A stretch of DNA of 64,000 nucleotides from assembly GCA_016464825.1 (NCBI GenBank), contig JAEKNQ010000013.1, positions 78,313-142,312 of the forward strand, given 5' to 3'. The stretch comes from Candidatus Dormiibacter inghamiae (GTDB taxonomy: Bacteria; Chloroflexota; Dormibacteria; Dormibacterales; Dormibacteraceae). Each line of letters begins with the position of its first letter. The stretch's first letter is position 1. Both the position numbers and the translations under genes were made by a program. A model generated the notes under the pieces. That model had not been told where the DNA came from, did no database searches, and was given only the letters and a program-made list of their open reading frames with translations. Shown here in pieces: positions 27,241 through 42,321 of this stretch.

Positions 27241-28425
27241 CTACTGGAGGACTTCGGTCACGACGCCGGCGCCAACTGTGCGGCCGCCCTCGCGGATGGC
27301 GAAGCGCAGACCCTGCTCGCAGGCGATCGGCGTGATGAGCTCGATGGTCATCTCGACGTTGTCGCCCGGCATGCACATCTCGACGCCCTCGGGCAGCGAG
27401 ATGGTACCTGTCACGTCGGTGGTACGCATGTAGAACTGGGGCCTGTAGTTGGAGAAGAACGGCTTGTGTCTGCCGCCCTCCTCCTTGGTCAGGACGTATA
27501 CGTTCGCCTTGAACTTCGTGTGCGGTGTGATCGAGCCCGGCTTGCCCAGCACCTGGCCGCGCTCCACGTCGTCCCGACCTATGCCGCGCAGCAGCGCGCC
27601 GACGTTGTCGCCCGCCTGGACTGAGTCCATCTGCTTGTGGAAGGTTTCCAGGCCCGTGACCACTGTGGTCCTGGTCGGCCGGATGCCGATGATCTCGACC
27701 GACTCGTTGATCTTCTGCGTGCCTCGCTCGACGCGGCCGGTCACGACAGTGCCCCGGCCCTGGATTGTGAAGACGTCCTCGACAGGCATCAGGAAGGGCA
27801 GGTCATTCTTCCGCTCCGGCTCGGGGATGAAGTTGTCCACCGCGTCCAGCAGCTTAGTGATGCCCTCGGTGGCCTCCGGGTCGCCCTCCAGCGCCTTCAG
27901 CGCGGAGACCCGCACGATCGGCAGGTCGTCGCCGGGGAATTCGTAGCGGGAGAGCAGTTCGCGGAGGTCGAGCTCGACCAACTCAACGAACTCCTCGTCC
28001 TCGACCATGTCGATCTTGTTCAGGGCCACCACCAGCGAGGGGACGTTGACCTGCCGCGCCAGCACAATGTGCTCGCGCGTCTGGGGCATGGCGCCATCGT
28101 TGGCGGCAACCACCAGGATGGCCCCGTCCATCTGGGCGGCTCCGGTGATCATGTTCTTGATGTAGTCGGCGTGCCCCGGGCAGTCGACGTGGGCGTAATG
28201 GCGCTTCTCGGTCTCGTACTCGACATGCGTGATCGAGATGGTGATGCCGCGCTGCTTCTCTTCCGGCGCCTTGTCGATCTGATCGAAGGCCTGGAACTGG
28301 GCCAGGCCCTTGGCTGCCTGCACCTTCGTGATGGCAGCTGTCAGCGTCGTCTTGCCATGGTCGATGTGACCGATCGTGCCCACGTTCATGTGCGGCTTGG
28401 TGCGCTGGAACTTCTTCTTGGCCAC
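27241..28425 (-). CDS. tuf: Elongation factor Tu
   Basis: 394 residues. Delivers aminoacyl-tRNA to the ribosome. The GTPase motifs are [16 protein letters not shown] and NKID; the C-terminal barrels carry RTTDVTG and [10 protein letters not shown]. It is the last gene of the rpsL-rpsG-fusA-tuf cluster. Confidence 0.98.
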   Translation of the reverse strand: MAKKKFQRTKPHMNVGTIGHIDHGKTTLTAAITKVQAAKGLAQFQAFDQIDKAPEEKQRGITISITHVEYETEKRHYAHVDCPGHADYIKNMITGAAQMDGAILVVAANDGAMPQTREHIVLARQVNVPSLVVALNKIDMVEDEEFVELVELDLRELLSRYEFPGDDLPIVRVSALKALEGDPEATEGITKLLDAVDNFIPEPERKNDLPFLMPVEDVFTIQGRGTVVTGRVERGTQKINESVEIIGIRPTRTTVVTGLETFHKQMDSVQAGDNVGALLRGIGRDDVERGQVLGKPGSITPHTKFKANVYVLTKEEGGRHKPFFSNYRPQFYMRTTDVTGTISLPEGVEMCMPGDNVEMTIELITPIACEQGLRFAIREGGRTVGAGVVTEVLQ

Positions 28426-28483
28426 TAGAATCCTCCTGCTGTTTTGGACAGCGCCAGACTGAACCTTGCTTCAGAGCCGTTCA

Positions 28484-30577
28484 CTATCCGGCTCCCTTCT
28501 TGCCCACGGCCTCTGCCAGATTGCCCGGCAGCTCCGCGTAATGATCGAACTCCATGGAGTACGCTGCCCGACCCGAGGTCATGGAGCGCAATGCTGTCGC
28601 GTAGCCGAACATCTCGGCCAGGGGCACATATGCCGTCACCGACTGCGATGTGCCGCGACCTTCCATACCCAGGATATGACCTCGCCGCGAGGAGATGTCG
28701 CCCATCACGTCGCCCAGGTACTCCTCAGGCATAGTGGCGACCACCTTCATGATCGGCTCCAACAGATAGGCGTCGCCTCTGCGCAGGGCGTCCTTGACGC
28801 CCATCGATCCGGCGATATGGAAGGCCATCTCGCTCGAGTCCACGTTGTGGTAGGAGCCATCCACCAACCGGACCTTCAGGTCCAGCACTGGATAGCCGGC
28901 CACCACACCGCTGTTGATCGCCTCCTTGATGCCCTTCTGGACAGCCGGTATGTACTCGCGTGGGATCCGGCCCTGGGTGATTTGATCGAGGAAGACAAAG
29001 CCCGAGCCCCGCTCGCCTGGCTCAACTTCGAGCTCCACGTGGCCGAACTGTCCCTTGCCGCCCGACTGGCGCACGAAGCGGCCGGTGCCGTGGGCGGACC
29101 TGCGCATAGCTTCCCGGTACGCAACCTGGGGCCTGCCGATGTTCGCGTCGACCTTGAACTCGCGCGTCAAGCGGTCGACGATGATCTCCAGATGCAGCTC
29201 GCCCATGCCGGCGATGATGTTCTGGCCGCTCTCCTCGTCGGTGTGAACCCGGAAGGTGGGATCTTCTTCCGCCAGCTGCTGCAGGGCCAGGCCCAGCTTG
29301 TCCTGGTCGACCTTCGTCTTGGGCTCGATGGCGACCGAGATGACCGGCTCCGGGAAGGAGATGGACTCGAGCAGGATGGGCTGCGACTCGTCGGCCAGCG
29401 TATCGCCAGTGGTCGTGCCCTTGAGCCCGACGGCGGCGGCGATGTCGCCGGGGAAGACTTCTTCCACGTCCTCACGCCGCATGGCGTGCATGCGCAGGAT
29501 CCGGCCGAGCCGCTCCTTGCGACCGGTGGTCACGTTCAGGACTGTCGAGCCTGCCTTGAGGCGGCCTGAGTAGACGCGGAAGAAGGTCAGCTTACCCACG
29601 CCTGTGGGGTCGCGCTGGACTTTGAAGGCCAGGGCGCTGAAGGGTTGCTCCTCATCCGGTTGGCGCATGGCCAGGCTGTGGTCGGACGGGTTCAAGCCCT
29701 CTACCGCCGGCTTGTCAGCCGGCGATGGCAGATAGTCGACGACGCCATCCAGCAGGGGTTGGACTCCCTTGTTCCGGAGAGCGGCGCCGCAGAGAACAGG
29801 CACTATCTGGCTGGCGCAGGTGCCCAGGCGCAGCGCACTGATGATCTCCTCCCCGGAGATCTCCTGCTCCTCCAGATACTTGTTCATGATCTCCTCGTCG
29901 AAGTCGGCCGCCGCCTCGAGCATCACGCGGCGGTGCTCCTCGACTTTGCCCCGCAGCTCCGCCGGGATCTCGGAGGTCTCCAGGTTCTTGCCCAGGTCGT
30001 CGGTGTAGACGATGGCGCGCTGGTTGATCAAGTCGACGATGCCCTGGAAGCCCTCCTCCGAGCCGATTGGAAGCTGCACAGCCACAGCTCGCGCGCCGAG
30101 CCGGCCCTTGATTGAGTCGAGCGCAGAAAAGAAGTCGGCGCCCATGCGGTCCATCTTGTTGATGAAGGCGATCCGCGGCACGTTGTAGTGATCCGCCTGT
30201 CGCCAGACAGTCTCCGACTGGGGCTCCACACCCGCCACCGCATCGAATACAGCGACGGCGCCGTCCAGCACGCGGAGGCTGCGCTCGACCTCGACGGTAA
30301 AGTCCACGTGTCCGGGCGTGTCCAGGATGTTGATCGAGTGGTCGCGCCAGGTGCAGGTGGTCGCGGCGGAGGTGATCGTGATGCCGCGCTCCTTCTCCTG
30401 GACCATCCAGTCCATGGTGGCCGCGCCCTCGTGGACCTCGCCCATCTTGTGCAGCTTGCCGGCGTAAAAGAGGATCCGCTCGGTAGTCGTCGTCTTGCCG
30501 GCGTCGATGTGCGCCATGATGCCGATGTTGCGCACATTGGCCAGCCGGGTTGGGGCCTTCAAAGCAGTTGCCATCAT
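28484..30577 (-). CDS. fusA: Elongation factor G
   Basis: 697 residues. Translocase GTPase with [15 protein letters not shown] (P-loop), DTPGHVDF and NKMD; domain IV and V signatures include [13 protein letters not shown] and [12 protein letters not shown]. Two adjacent ATG codons (30577 and 30574) could start it; the first overlaps the rpsG stop. Confidence 0.98.
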   Translation of the reverse strand: MMATALKAPTRLANVRNIGIMAHIDAGKTTTTERILFYAGKLHKMGEVHEGAATMDWMVQEKERGITITSAATTCTWRDHSINILDTPGHVDFTVEVERSLRVLDGAVAVFDAVAGVEPQSETVWRQADHYNVPRIAFINKMDRMGADFFSALDSIKGRLGARAVAVQLPIGSEEGFQGIVDLINQRAIVYTDDLGKNLETSEIPAELRGKVEEHRRVMLEAAADFDEEIMNKYLEEQEISGEEIISALRLGTCASQIVPVLCGAALRNKGVQPLLDGVVDYLPSPADKPAVEGLNPSDHSLAMRQPDEEQPFSALAFKVQRDPTGVGKLTFFRVYSGRLKAGSTVLNVTTGRKERLGRILRMHAMRREDVEEVFPGDIAAAVGLKGTTTGDTLADESQPILLESISFPEPVISVAIEPKTKVDQDKLGLALQQLAEEDPTFRVHTDEESGQNIIAGMGELHLEIIVDRLTREFKVDANIGRPQVAYREAMRRSAHGTGRFVRQSGGKGQFGHVELEVEPGERGSGFVFLDQITQGRIPREYIPAVQKGIKEAINSGVVAGYPVLDLKVRLVDGSYHNVDSSEMAFHIAGSMGVKDALRRGDAYLLEPIMKVVATMPEEYLGDVMGDISSRRGHILGMEGRGTSQSVTAYVPLAEMFGYATALRSMTSGRAAYSMEFDHYAELPGNLAEAVGKKGAG

Positions 30578-31047
30578 CAGTATCTGAAGTGGCTGAAGGC
30601 CTTGTTCGATTCCGCCATCCTGTGCGTCTCCTCTTTGCGACGCACGGCGCCGCCAGTGTTGTTGGAGGCGTCCAGCAGCTCGAAAGCCAGTTTTTCGGAC
30701 ATGCTCCGGCCCCCGCGCTGACGGGCGAAGCGGACCAGCCAGCGGCGGGCCAGAGCCACGCGCCGCTCTGGCCGGATCTCGATCGGGACCTGGTAGGTGG
30801 CGCCACCGACCCGGCGCGGTTTGACCTCCAAAAGCGGGGTCGCGTTGCGTAGGGCGGCGTCGAAGATGTCCAGCGGCTCCTTTCGGGACTGCCGGCTGGC
30901 ACGTGTCAACGCTTGCTGCACCACCCGCTCGGCAGTCGACCGCTTGCCGTCTTTCATGACTATGTTGACGAACTTCGCCACCGACTCCGAGTGATAGATG
31001 GGGTCGGGCGCGATGGTTCGCTTTTCAGGCCGGCTTCGTCTGGGCAC
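30577..31047 (-). CDS. rpsG: 30S ribosomal protein S7
   Basis: 156 residues, GTG start at 31047 just after the rpsL stop. It shows [17 protein letters not shown] and [16 protein letters not shown], the 16S-binding core. Confidence 0.97.
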   Translation of the reverse strand: MPRRSRPEKRTIAPDPIYHSESVAKFVNIVMKDGKRSTAERVVQQALTRASRQSRKEPLDIFDAALRNATPLLEVKPRRVGGATYQVPIEIRPERRVALARRWLVRFARQRGGRSMSEKLAFELLDASNNTGGAVRRKEETHRMAESNKAFSHFRY

Positions 31048-31050
31048 TGC

Positions 31051-31446
31051 CTATCTCTTCTTGGCGGCCGCGGCAGCTTTCTCGCGCTTGGCGCCGTACT
31101 TGGAGCGGCCCTGTTTGCGGTTCTTGGTGCCGACTGTGTCGAGGGTGCCGCGGATGATGTGGTAGCGAACGCCGGGCAGGTCCTTGACGCGACCGCCGCG
31201 GATGAGCACCACCGAGTGCTCCTGCAGGTTGTGTCCGATGCCCGGGATGTAGGCGGTGACCTCGATCCCTGTGGTCAGGCGCACACGCGCCACCTTCCGC
31301 AGAGCTGAGTTCGGCTTCTTCGGCGTCATCGTGTAGACACGCACGCAGACACCGCGGCGCTGCGGCGAAGCCTTCAGGGCCGGAGCCTTGGACTTCTTCG
31401 CCGCCGCCTTGCGGCCGATCCGGATCAGCTGTTGGATGGTGGGCAA
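31051..31446 (-). CDS. rpsL: 30S ribosomal protein S12
   Basis: 131 residues, starting with TTG at 31446 behind an AGGAG ribosome site. The decoding-centre loops [11 protein letters not shown] and [13 protein letters not shown] keep the lysines whose change gives streptomycin resistance elsewhere, so the sequence looks like the sensitive type. The C terminus has a short Ala/Lys tail. Confidence 0.97.
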   Translation of the reverse strand: MPTIQQLIRIGRKAAAKKSKAPALKASPQRRGVCVRVYTMTPKKPNSALRKVARVRLTTGIEVTAYIPGIGHNLQEHSVVLIRGGRVKDLPGVRYHIIRGTLDTVGTKNRKQGRSKYGAKREKAAAAAKKR

Positions 31447-31508
31447 ACGGTATCTCCTGTAAGGGATTCTTCCCAGCCGTGAACGCCGTGCTGGGACGAC
31501 AAGCGATA

Positions 31509-31534
31509 AGTATATCGCAAGGCTGCAATAGCAA
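31509..31534 (-). promoter_or_regulatory. Weak promoter candidate for rpsL operon
   Basis: On the minus strand TATACT (31509-31514) resembles a -10 box, with TTGCTA (31529-31534) upstream. The 14-nt spacing is short, so confidence is low. Just upstream lies a 10-bp stem (31537-31559) that may belong to the leader or end an upstream transcript. Confidence 0.3.
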
Positions 31535-31596
31535 TTCAGCCGAAGGCAACCTCCGGCTGCAGCGCCTCAGCCCTAGTCTAACGGGGCTGAGCAAAG

Positions 31597-31624
31597 AGAG
31601 AGCGCCCCGCCAGGAGCGCCCTCT
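31597..31624 (-). terminator. Possible intrinsic terminator after the DUF4383 gene
   Basis: AGAGAGCGCCCC (31597-31608) can pair with GGAGCGCCCTCT (31613-31624) with two G-T pairs and a 4-nt loop. In the minus direction the stem is followed by CTTTGC, a poor U-run. It separates the membrane gene from the rpsL promoter region. Confidence 0.45.
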
Positions 31625-31651
31625 ATTGCTTCAACCAGCGCAGCCTATGAC

Positions 31652-32027
31652 TTAGGCGACGGCGCGCTCCTCGCGATTGTTGGCGAAGGCGAAACCGGCC
31701 AGCCCGCCCAAAAGAGCGGTGGCAGCGTGCAGGACGATGTCAGTGCCGCCGATCGGGACCAACCCCAGGAAGCGGCCGGCGCTGTCGGTGGGCAGGAAGC
31801 CTGCCACGGCCAGCACTGCGAACAGAACCGCCATGCCGCGGGCGTACAGCACCGAGCGGCCGGTCAGGAAAGCAGCGATGCCGATGACGCCGACCAGCAG
31901 GTGCACGACGTTGTGCAGCACGTTCACCGGAAAGAGGATGAGCGTGCCTACCGCCAGCGTGCTGGAGACCGCGAAGCCGATCAGTCCAACCAGCGTGTAG
32001 ACGGCGCCAAAGCCGGGCGAGATTCAT
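31652..32027 (-). pseudogene. DUF4383-like membrane protein, frameshifted
   Basis: The intact frame, ending at 31652, encodes FGAVYTLVGLIGF through a C-terminal GLAGFAFANN, a four-segment membrane protein of the DUF4383 type. That frame has a stop just upstream and no ATG, GTG or TTG before the GTG at 31927, which would remove the first membrane segment. The only good start, ATG at 32027 with a GAGG ribosome site, is one frame off and reads MNLAR before the conserved part. One indel near 32005-32015 would restore a normal protein of about 125 residues. Sequencing error or true decay are both possible. Confidence 0.6.
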
Positions 32028-32084
32028 TGAGTTTCTTTTCCTCTGACTAACTGATGGACGGGACGACTGTGCTCAAGGCAGCTC

Positions 32085-32594
32085 TCAGCTGTTCACCTCC
32101 CGGCGAGTTCCAGAAAGTGCTACGAGGCTCCAGCGTTCGGGGATCATGAGCCCCAGCAGCGCCGCGGCCTCGATAGCCTTGGTGCCCAGGCCAACCGCAT
32201 CAGCGGTTTCCAGGCCCGCGGCCAGATAATAAGCATAGGCGGCCAGATTCGCGAAGAGCAGGAGACCGAGCGCCGGGCGCCAGCCCGACCTCAGCAAGGC
32301 CCAGGCGGAAACCGCCATCAGCGCCAGCCCGTCGAGCATGAAGAGGATCGCCGTGCTGGGGTCTCCGGAGTGAGCGGGAATCAGAGCCAGGTGGATGGTT
32401 GCACTCGTCAAAGCCAAGAGCAGGGCCAGCTTCCGCAGTAAGCCCAGTGCCTGCAGACCGGCCAAGCACCGCTGGCAGAGCGGCTCACCTCTCTCGGCGC
32501 CGTACGTCAACACCGCGAGGAACGCGAACAGGGCCACCGCCAGCCAGGGCAGGGCGACGATGGCAGCGCCGTGCTCCCCCAAGGCCCTTACCAC
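32085..32594 (-). CDS. Hypothetical membrane protein
   Basis: 169 residues with about five hydrophobic segments and an early CQRC pair (LCQRCLAGLQALG) after the first segment. I do not recognise the family. It lies between rpoC and the frameshifted DUF4383 gene on the same strand; the strong terminator after rpoC suggests it has its own promoter. Confidence 0.6.
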   Translation of the reverse strand: MVRALGEHGAAIVALPWLAVALFAFLAVLTYGAERGEPLCQRCLAGLQALGLLRKLALLLALTSATIHLALIPAHSGDPSTAILFMLDGLALMAVSAWALLRSGWRPALGLLLFANLAAYAYYLAAGLETADAVGLGTKAIEAAALLGLMIPERWSLVALSGTRREVNS

Positions 32595-32702
32595 AGCGTC
32601 TCCTTCACCGGTTCGCTGGACCTCATGCGTCTGATACGCAGCGGATCGGATATTAGATCACTGGGCGACCGTTCCCCAACCGGCAAGGGAAAAACGGATT
32701 GC

Positions 32703-32734
32703 AAAAAAAGGGGCGCCCCGCAGGGCGCCCCTTT
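32703..32734 (-). terminator. Intrinsic terminator after rpoC
   Basis: On the minus strand AAAGGGGCGCCC pairs perfectly with GGGCGCCCCTTT across a 4-nt loop, followed by an unbroken run of T (complement of 32703-32709). It lies 13 nt after the rpoC stop. This is the clearest rho-independent terminator in the window and ends the rpoB-rpoC transcript. Confidence 0.92.
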
Positions 32735-32746
32735 CCGGTCTCCGGT

Positions 32747-37030
<4,284 letters not shown>

Positions 37031-37082
37031 GCCTAGTTATCTCCTCTTGCATTGAGCGGCCGGGACAGGGTCTTGACTGCTC

Positions 37083-40000
37083 TCATTCGCCGGCGTCCTC
37101 GCCCAGCTCCAACCTCTCCAGGCTGATGCCGAGATCGATCGGCAGCTCCGGCATGTCCTCTTCGTTGAGCACTATCTGCTGCTCGTTTTCGCTCAGGATC
37201 TCCACGCCAAGGGCGAGGCCCTGGAGCTCCTTCACCAGCACTCGGAAGCTCTCCGGGATGCTGGCCTCCAGCGTGTTGTCGCCTTTGACCACTGCCTCAT
37301 AGGCCTTGACCCGGCCGACTATGTCATCGGACTTGACTGTCAGGATCTCCTGGAGGACGTGGGCAGCACCGTACGCTTCCAGCGCCCAGACCTCCATCTC
37401 ACCGAAGCGCTGGCCGCCGAACTGAGCCTTGCCGCCCAGCGGCTGCTGGGTTACCAAGCTGTAGGGGCCTGTCGAGCGGGCATGGATCTTGTCCTCGACC
37501 AGGTGATGCAGCTTGAGCATGTAGACCCAGCCCACAGTCACTTCCTGGTCGAAGTCGACGCCGGAGCGGCCGTCGCGCAGCCTGACCTTTCCGCTGCGAG
37601 GCAGGCCCTGGGCCGCCAGCTCCTCCTCGATGGTCTCCAGGCGGGCTCCGTCGAAGACTGGCGTGGCTATCTTCTGGCCGAGTGCTTTCGAAACCCAGCC
37701 CAGGTGCGTTTCCAGAACCTGGCCCAGGTTCATCCGGCTCGGCACACCCAGTGGATTGAGCACTATCTCGACCGGGGTGCCGTCAGGCAAAAAAGGCATG
37801 TCCTCGATCGGCATGACGCGGGACACGACGCCCTTGTTGCCGTGGCGGCCCGCCATCTTGTCGCCCGACGAGATCTTCCTCTTCTGGGCGATGTAGACCC
37901 TGACCAGCTCAGTGACGCCCGGTGGAAGCTCGTCCTTCGCCTCGCGGCTGAAGACCTTGACGTCAACCACCACACCGCGCTCACCGTGCGGCACACGGAG
38001 GCTGGAGTCGCGGACCTCCCGCGCCTTCTCGCCGAAGATGGCGCGAAGCAGGCGCTCCTCGGCCGAGAGCTCGGTCTCCCCCTTGGGCGTGATTTTGCCC
38101 ACCAGCAGGTCGCCCTGCTCGAGCTCGGCCCCTATGTAGACGATGCCGCGCTCATCCAGGTTCCGAAGCGCATCGTCGGCAACGTTGGGGATGTCGCGCG
38201 TGATCTCTTCCGGGCCCAGCTTGGTCTCGCGGGCCTCGATCTCGAACTCCTCGATATGGATGGAGGTGTACTTGTCCTCCTGGACTATCGACTGCGAGAG
38301 CAGGATCGCGTCCTCGAAGTTGTAGCCCTCCCAGGGCATGAAGGCGACCAGCACGTTCCGGCCGAGCGCCATCTCACCGTTCTCGATGGCAGGACCGTCG
38401 GCCAGCAGGTCACCCCGCTGCACCTTCTGCCCAGCCTTGACCAGCACCCGGTGGTTCAGGCAGGTGCCCTGGTTCGAGCGGTAGAACTTCTGGAGCGGGA
38501 AGCGATGGTCAGCCGAACCGTCCAAAGGCCTGACCACTATCTCGAAGATCGGGGTGGCGTGGATGCCCCTCAGCTCCCGCGGGTTGGCCACGTCGACGAC
38601 AGTCCCGTCGACGTCCGCGACGATGACCTCGCCGGAGTACTTGGCCGCGTAGTGCTCTACCCCTGTGCCCACCATCGGTGAATCGGTCACCATCAAAGGC
38701 ACCGCCTGTTTCTGCATGTTGGCGCCCATCAGGGCGCGATTGGCATCGTCGTGCTCCAGGAAGGGGATCATCGCGGTGGCGACGGAGACTATCTGCTTGG
38801 GGGAGACATCCATGTACTGGATGCTGGTCACGTCGGTCACTGCAAAGTGGCCGCGCGAACGCGATGGGGTCCTGACGTCCTTGAAAGTGCCGTCCGCGTT
38901 CAGGGCAACGTTGGCCTGAGCGATGTTGTAGAGGTCCTCCTCGTCGGCCGAGAGGTAGACGACCTGAGGCGAAGCCCAGACCACTATGTCAACCGACTGC
39001 ACGCCGCCCTTCTTCAGCTTCTCGGCCGAGCTCGCGTCGAGCACCGCCCCCGACGGCAGGACTTCCTTGCCCTTGCCGTCCGGCACCGGCCGGCGCAGTG
39101 TGCGGCCCTGGAGCAGCTCAGCTTCGCCGCTGACCGACAGGCGGCTGTAGACACGTCGAAACGGCGTCTCCAGGAATCCGTACTTGTTCACCTTGGCGTA
39201 GGTCGCCAGCGAGCCCATGAGGCCGATGTTGGGACCCTCTGGCGTCTCGATCGGACAGATGCGGCCGTAGTGGCTGTGATGCACGTCGCGGACGACAAGG
39301 CCGGCTCGCTCACGGGAGAGGCCGCCCGGGCCCAGCGCCGAGATGCGGCGCTTGTGCGTCAGCTCGGCCAGCGGATTCACCTGGTCCATGAACTGGGAGA
39401 GCTGGCTGGAACCGAAGAACTCCTTGATCGCGGCCACCACAGGCCGGGCGTTGATCAGGGAGGCGGCGGTGACCGTGTTCGGATCCGAGATGGTCATCCG
39501 CTCCTTGATGATCCGCTCCATGCGGATCAGGCCCATCCGGAACTGGTTCTGGAGCAGCTCGCCCACCGCGCGCACGCGACGGTTGCCGAGGTGGTCGATG
39601 TCATCGGCGATCTGCTTCTCAGGCGAGGCGTTGTTGAGCTCGACGAGCCTGCGCAGGATGGCTATGAAGTCGCCCTTCTCCAGGATGCGCAGGTCGCGAT
39701 CCTGAACGCGCTCCTCGATGTCCTCCTTGTCCCTGCCCAGTCGCTTGTCCACCTTGTAGCGGCCGACCCGGCCGAGGTCGAAGCGGCGGGAGCTGAAGAA
39801 CAGGCTCTGAAGCAGCGTGCGGGCGTTGTCGACGCTGGGCGGATCGCCCGGGCGGACTCGGCGGTACAGCTCCAGCAGGGCATCCTCGGTGCGCGTGGTG
39901 GGGTCCTTGTCAAAGGTCGCGTCCAGGTAGCGGTGCTCCTCGTCGGTGTCCACGTCGCCGAACAGCTCACGGAAGGCGCGCTTCTGCGCCTCGCGGTCGT

Positions 40001-40622
40001 TCTCGGTGCCCGCCAGCTGGGGCAGCTCGAGCGCCTTCAACAGCGCGGTCACCGGCAGCTTGCGCTTGCGGTCGATCTTGGCTGTCAACAGATCCTTGGT
40101 CGAGGTCTCGATCTCCAGCCAGGCGCCGCGGTTCGGGATCAACTTGGCGGCAAAGAGCCGGCGACCGGTGGCCAGGTCCTCGCTGGCGGTGAAGTAGACG
40201 CCGGGGGAGCGGACCAGCTGGGAGACGACCACCCGCTCGGTTCCGTTCACTATGAAGGTGCCCTCATCGGTCATCATGGCGAAGTCGCCCATGTAGACCT
40301 CTGACTCCTTGATCTCACCCGTCTCCTTGATAGTGAGCCGGGTCCTGATCCGCAGCGGCGCCGCGTAGGTCATGTCACGGTTGCGGCATTCCTCAACCGA
40401 GAACTTGGGCACGCCGAACTCGTAGTCGAGAAAGCGCAGCTCGAAGTTCTTGCCCGTGTAATCGGTGATCGGGTTTATCTCGTCGAAGAGCTCGCGGAGC
40501 CCCTCCGACCGGAACCACTGGAAGGACTCGATCTGAGTTGAGATCAGGTCTTCGAGCTCAACCAGGTTGGGGATCTGGCCATAGGAGAGACGCGCGGGAG
40601 CCTTCATCTCAGAGATCATCAA
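37083..40622 (-). CDS. rpoB: RNA polymerase beta subunit
   Basis: 1179 residues. The rifampicin pocket reads [20 protein letters not shown], matching the drug-sensitive consensus. Conserved C-terminal parts include [14 protein letters not shown] and [19 protein letters not shown]. Two neighbouring ATG codons follow an AGGAGG ribosome site. rplK-A-J-L, which often precede rpoB, are not upstream; a glycosyltransferase cluster is. Confidence 0.98.
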   Translation of the reverse strand: MMISEMKAPARLSYGQIPNLVELEDLISTQIESFQWFRSEGLRELFDEINPITDYTGKNFELRFLDYEFGVPKFSVEECRNRDMTYAAPLRIRTRLTIKETGEIKESEVYMGDFAMMTDEGTFIVNGTERVVVSQLVRSPGVYFTASEDLATGRRLFAAKLIPNRGAWLEIETSTKDLLTAKIDRKRKLPVTALLKALELPQLAGTENDREAQKRAFRELFGDVDTDEEHRYLDATFDKDPTTRTEDALLELYRRVRPGDPPSVDNARTLLQSLFFSSRRFDLGRVGRYKVDKRLGRDKEDIEERVQDRDLRILEKGDFIAILRRLVELNNASPEKQIADDIDHLGNRRVRAVGELLQNQFRMGLIRMERIIKERMTISDPNTVTAASLINARPVVAAIKEFFGSSQLSQFMDQVNPLAELTHKRRISALGPGGLSRERAGLVVRDVHHSHYGRICPIETPEGPNIGLMGSLATYAKVNKYGFLETPFRRVYSRLSVSGEAELLQGRTLRRPVPDGKGKEVLPSGAVLDASSAEKLKKGGVQSVDIVVWASPQVVYLSADEEDLYNIAQANVALNADGTFKDVRTPSRSRGHFAVTDVTSIQYMDVSPKQIVSVATAMIPFLEHDDANRALMGANMQKQAVPLMVTDSPMVGTGVEHYAAKYSGEVIVADVDGTVVDVANPRELRGIHATPIFEIVVRPLDGSADHRFPLQKFYRSNQGTCLNHRVLVKAGQKVQRGDLLADGPAIENGEMALGRNVLVAFMPWEGYNFEDAILLSQSIVQEDKYTSIHIEEFEIEARETKLGPEEITRDIPNVADDALRNLDERGIVYIGAELEQGDLLVGKITPKGETELSAEERLLRAIFGEKAREVRDSSLRVPHGERGVVVDVKVFSREAKDELPPGVTELVRVYIAQKRKISSGDKMAGRHGNKGVVSRVMPIEDMPFLPDGTPVEIVLNPLGVPSRMNLGQVLETHLGWVSKALGQKIATPVFDGARLETIEEELAAQGLPRSGKVRLRDGRSGVDFDQEVTVGWVYMLKLHHLVEDKIHARSTGPYSLVTQQPLGGKAQFGGQRFGEMEVWALEAYGAAHVLQEILTVKSDDIVGRVKAYEAVVKGDNTLEASIPESFRVLVKELQGLALGVEILSENEQQIVLNEEDMPELPIDLGISLERLELGEDAGE

Positions 40623-40698
40623 AGCGGCAGCCTCCTAAGGTGCAAAGGGCGCGCCAAACTCGGGGGTGGGATCAGCGAGCTGACGAGCACGAACTGCC

Positions 40699-40707
40699 AT
40701 CATAACA
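40699..40707 (-). promoter_or_regulatory. Extended -10 promoter candidate for rpoB
   Basis: On the minus strand TATGAT (40699-40704) is preceded by TG one base away (40706-40707), the extended -10 form. No good -35 is seen at the right distance. It lies about 77 nt upstream of the rpoB start. Confidence 0.5.
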
Positions 40708-40899
40708 GGCTTCGACCCGCCCCGGTGGGCCAAAGCAGGGGAACCGTCAGTGCCGGGCTGTCTTTGTGACTTTGGTCCGTAACAGTACACCCCTCGGGCT
40801 GCCTTTGTCAGGCAGGCTTTGGTTGCCGGCCGGCCGGCTCTCCGGCGGACCGTGGCCAGGATGGGTCGGCCACGCCCCTGCTCTGGTGCCGGGTGACGG

Positions 40900-42321
40900 C
40901 TAGAGCCGGGCGTACAGTGCTGCCACCCCGAAGCTCTGGATCGCGCTGCCCAGCAGCGCCGTGCCCAGCGCCGCGCCGATCAGGATGCGCGCAACCGTGG
41001 GGTAAGGCGGCCGGGGCCGCCAGGCCGCCAGCGCCGCGGCCAGGACAGGTAGCGCCAGGAGCAGCGCCAGCAGAATCGGAGCGGGCGTCCACTCCTCCCC
41101 CCCGCCCAGCCACCAGTTGGTGGCGGTCGCCCAGCCGGTCAGGAGCAACAGCAAGGCCAGCGGCAGCGACCGGCGCCGGAAGGCCTGCCAGGCCAGCCAG
41201 CCAGCCGCCAAGTACACCTCCGGATAGGCCATCCACTTGTACCAGCCGTACTGCTGCGTGTTCTGCTCACCGGCCAGCAAGGCAATCGCGCCCGCATAGG
41301 CGATGGCAGGCCAGGCGAGGAAGAGCGCCGCCCGGCGCTCCCGGCCCACGCTGAGCGCCCCGAGCCCGATCCAGCCCAGGAGCCACCAGCCGTCGCGCAG
41401 CCGGCGGTTCACGCCGGCGACCGATTGAATCAGGTCGAAGCCCGTCAGCACGCCCCGCCGGTTCTGGGCCTGGAGCTCGGTGATGTGCAGGAAGAGCTGC
41501 CAATCGACCAGCGCTCCGTAAAGCAGCCAGATCAGCAGGCCGCCGGCACCGGCGGCCGCCGCCGCCAGGGCCACGCGCCAGCGGCCGCAGACCAGCAGGC
41601 AGACCGCCAGGCTGCCGCCAACCGCTATGCCCGAAACCTTGGCCAGCGGCGCCAGCAGGCAAAGAGTGAGCAGCAGAGCTTGGACCGACCTTCCCCCCTT
41701 CTCCTCGGTAATGAGCACACCTGCCCAGAGCGCCAGCAAGAAGAGCACAGCCAGCAGCGCCTCAGGTTCGGCTTCCCGGCCGAGCAGAACCGCTGCCGGA
41801 GTCACCGCCAGCAGGGCTGCGCCCAGCAGCGCCGCCCAGCGCCCCAGCAGCCGGCGTCCCAGTAAGTAGCTGAGCAGAACCGCTGTCGTGCTGAGCAGGA
41901 TGGGTGGCAGCCTCACCACCTGGGGGCCTGTCGAGGCCATGTCGCGGCTGCCGGCCAGCAACGCCCAGCCGCCCATCAAGTAGGAGAACAGCGGCGGGTG
42001 GTCCAGCCAATGATGAACCAGGGGATAGTTGGTGCCGAAGGCGTCGAAGCGGGTATGGCTCGCGTAGCCGGGAAAGTAAGACCACGTGTAGGCGTCCCCA
42101 TGAAGCAGCAGGTTGAGCCCAGCCCAGGTGAACTGCACCTCGTCGGCGTTGTCGGTGAAGGCAGGGGCGAGCGTGTAGTCGTGCAGCCGCAGCGCCAGCC
42201 CTAGCAGCACCACTGCGCCGGCCAGGAGCCACTCCGGCGCGGGCGCGCTCCCCGGCCGCCGTCCGGCCGCCGGCTCAGCCGGTGCCGACGATCCGGTAGA
42301 CGGTGTAGGTGCTGTTGGCAT
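40900..42321 (-). CDS. GT39/PMT_2-like membrane glycosyltransferase
   Basis: About 473 residues with roughly ten hydrophobic segments. The first extracytoplasmic loop contains an acidic pair (DNADEVQFTW) and PLVHHWLDHPPLF, the pattern of GT-C enzymes that use lipid-linked sugars (ArnT/dolichyl-phosphate-mannose mannosyltransferase class). The start at 42321 overlaps the upstream gene by 47 nt; a GTG at 42339 is possible. Acceptor and sugar are unknown, but it closes the cluster that contains a protein O-mannosyltransferase. Confidence 0.75.
   Translation of the reverse strand: MPTAPTPSTGSSAPAEPAAGRRPGSAPAPEWLLAGAVVLLGLALRLHDYTLAPAFTDNADEVQFTWAGLNLLLHGDAYTWSYFPGYASHTRFDAFGTNYPLVHHWLDHPPLFSYLMGGWALLAGSRDMASTGPQVVRLPPILLSTTAVLLSYLLGRRLLGRWAALLGAALLAVTPAAVLLGREAEPEALLAVLFLLALWAGVLITEEKGGRSVQALLLTLCLLAPLAKVSGIAVGGSLAVCLLVCGRWRVALAAAAAGAGGLLIWLLYGALVDWQLFLHITELQAQNRRGVLTGFDLIQSVAGVNRRLRDGWWLLGWIGLGALSVGRERRAALFLAWPAIAYAGAIALLAGEQNTQQYGWYKWMAYPEVYLAAGWLAWQAFRRRSLPLALLLLLTGWATATNWWLGGGEEWTPAPILLALLLALPVLAAALAAWRPRPPYPTVARILIGAALGTALLGSAIQSFGVAALYARL

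Noticed and set aside
39370..39480. Rifampicin-resistance changes in RpoB
   Set aside because: The pocket residues match the usual sensitive sequence.
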